Assembly: GCA_937915735.1 (NCBI GenBank)
Contig: CALGGS010000223.1
Location: forward strand, 1 to 22,381
Direction of reading: 5' to 3'
Source of the DNA: an uncultured Treponema sp.
Lineage (GTDB): Bacteria > Spirochaetota > Spirochaetia > Treponematales > Treponemataceae
Length of the DNA stretch: 22,381 nucleotides
Shown: in pieces, positions 21,816 through 22,381 of the stretch
Layout: every line of letters begins with the position of its first letter
How positions within the stretch are numbered: position 1 is the stretch's first letter
Program-made: the position numbers and the translations under genes
Notes under the pieces: generated by a model
Seen by the model: the letters and a program-made list of their open reading frames with translations, nothing else
Database searches by the model: none
What the model was told of the DNA's origin: nothing

Positions 21816-22381
21816 TTAGAGACTGCCTTTCATCTCAAGGCGAATCAGATTGTTCATCTCAACGGCATACTCCAAAGGAAGCTCTTTTGAGACAGGATTT
21901 GCAAATCCGCTTACAATCATTGTCCTTGCCTCTTCCTCAGATATTCCCCGGCTCATCAAATAGAAGACCGCGTCGTTTGAAATCCGCCCGATTTTTGCCT
22001 CGTGGCCCACATCACAGTCATCGGTGTGAATGTCCATAGCAGGGATTGTGTCGCTGCGGGAAATGTTGTCGAGCATAAGGCTCTCGCAGGAAACGCTGGC
22101 CTTGCTTCCCGCCGCTTCCTTTCCGATGTAGATTGCACTTCGGTAGGTTGAGATGCCGCCAGATTTTGAAAGGGACTTTGTGGTGATTACGCTGGTGGTA
22201 TTTGGAGCGATGTGAACCATTTTGACTCCCGTGTCAAGGTTCTGCCCTTCGCCTGCAAAAGTAACGCCAGTGAATTCAGCCCTGGCTCCCCGGCCAATCA
22301 AGTCGCTCTGGGGGTACAAATATGAGATGTGGCTTCCGAAAGAGCCTGAGACCCACTCGACCCGGCCGCCCTCTTCTACAC
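21816..22381 (-). CDS. sufB: Fe-S cluster assembly scaffold SufB, 3' part
   Basis: The C-terminal part of SufB; the frame is open to the right window edge (…VEWVSGSFGSHISYLYPQSDL), so the start lies outside. SufB is the core scaffold of the SufBCD complex, on which iron-sulphur clusters are built in the cytoplasm. Visible are GRGARAEFTGVTFAGEGQ, the conserved Cys in VSCESLMLDN, the GHEAKIGRI glutamate block, YLMSRGISEEEA and the family ending ISEEEA...NPVSKELPLEYAVEMNNLI-type pattern. The stop codon adjoins the TTG of the PL7 gene, so both are probably on one transcript; further suf genes would be expected upstream outside the window. Confidence 0.95.
   Translation of the reverse strand, partial: VEEGGRVEWVSGSFGSHISYLYPQSDLIGRGARAEFTGVTFAGEGQNLDTGVKMVHIAPNTTSVITTKSLSKSGGISTYRSAIYIGKEAAGSKASVSCESLMLDNISRSDTIPAMDIHTDDCDVGHEAKIGRISNDAVFYLMSRGISEEEARTMIVSGFANPVSKELPLEYAVEMNNLIRLEMKGSL

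Overview
The window most likely comes from a gut- or rumen-type Treponema (spirochaete). Evidence: a FlaB-class periplasmic flagellin behind a sigma-28-type promoter; the neighbourhood of a FliK-like gene, a free-standing FlhB C-terminal domain and yraN; BspA-type leucine-rich-repeat lipoproteins; AT-rich, moderately low-GC DNA; and bacterial-type genes throughout. Species cannot be named from the sequence alone.

Layout. 1-509: 3' part of an HD-GYP phosphohydrolase. 588-4521: a very large surface lipoprotein gene (InlB/Listeria-Bacteroides-type repeats, a duplicated beta module, BspA-type LRRs). It is split by a one-base frameshift exactly at an 8-G tract and looks like a phase-variable contingency locus caught in the OFF state. 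4567-6568 (minus): adenosine deaminase followed by a paralogue that has lost most catalytic residues, separated by a small dispersed repeat. 6686-9580: a membrane SpoIIE/PP2C-type phosphatase, then an acyl-ACP thioesterase. 9646-10413: an exported protein resembling a DNA/RNA non-specific endonuclease but without the DRGH motif. 10446-10546 (minus): SRP RNA. 10627-12731: MinD/FlhG-like ATPase overlapping lgt. 12936-13796: flaB with a sigma-28 promoter and long structured leader, followed by tRNA-Leu(UAA). 14096-16847 (minus): a six-gene operon of FliK-like protein, FlhB C-domain protein, a small HD-GYP-N-like protein, YraN, and two small proteins. 16870-17718: alpha/beta hydrolase. 17822-19309: citrate synthase with two inverted-repeat operators. 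19374-21082: a complete GCGC-type restriction-modification pair (HhaI-like methylase, HinP1I-like nuclease). 21054-21815 (minus): secreted PL7 alginate-lyase-like protein. 21816-22381 (minus): 3' part of sufB.

Functional themes are motility (flaB, FliK-like and FlhB-like genes, MinD/FlhG-like ATPase), envelope and lipoprotein biology (Lgt and its likely substrates), protein targeting (SRP RNA), central metabolism, and one mobile defence cassette. Several genes (6686, 10627, 16870, 19374 and perhaps 16847 on the minus strand) have a good -10 box only 6-7 nt before the start codon and no Shine-Dalgarno, which suggests leaderless mRNAs beside ordinary SD-led genes. There is no gene-free stretch longer than 300 bases. 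The most notable items are the poly-G switch in the BspA-like lipoprotein, the paired operators of citrate synthase, the leaderless promoters including a 22-bp divergent promoter, the dead adenosine deaminase paralogue, and the inserted GCGC restriction-modification unit.
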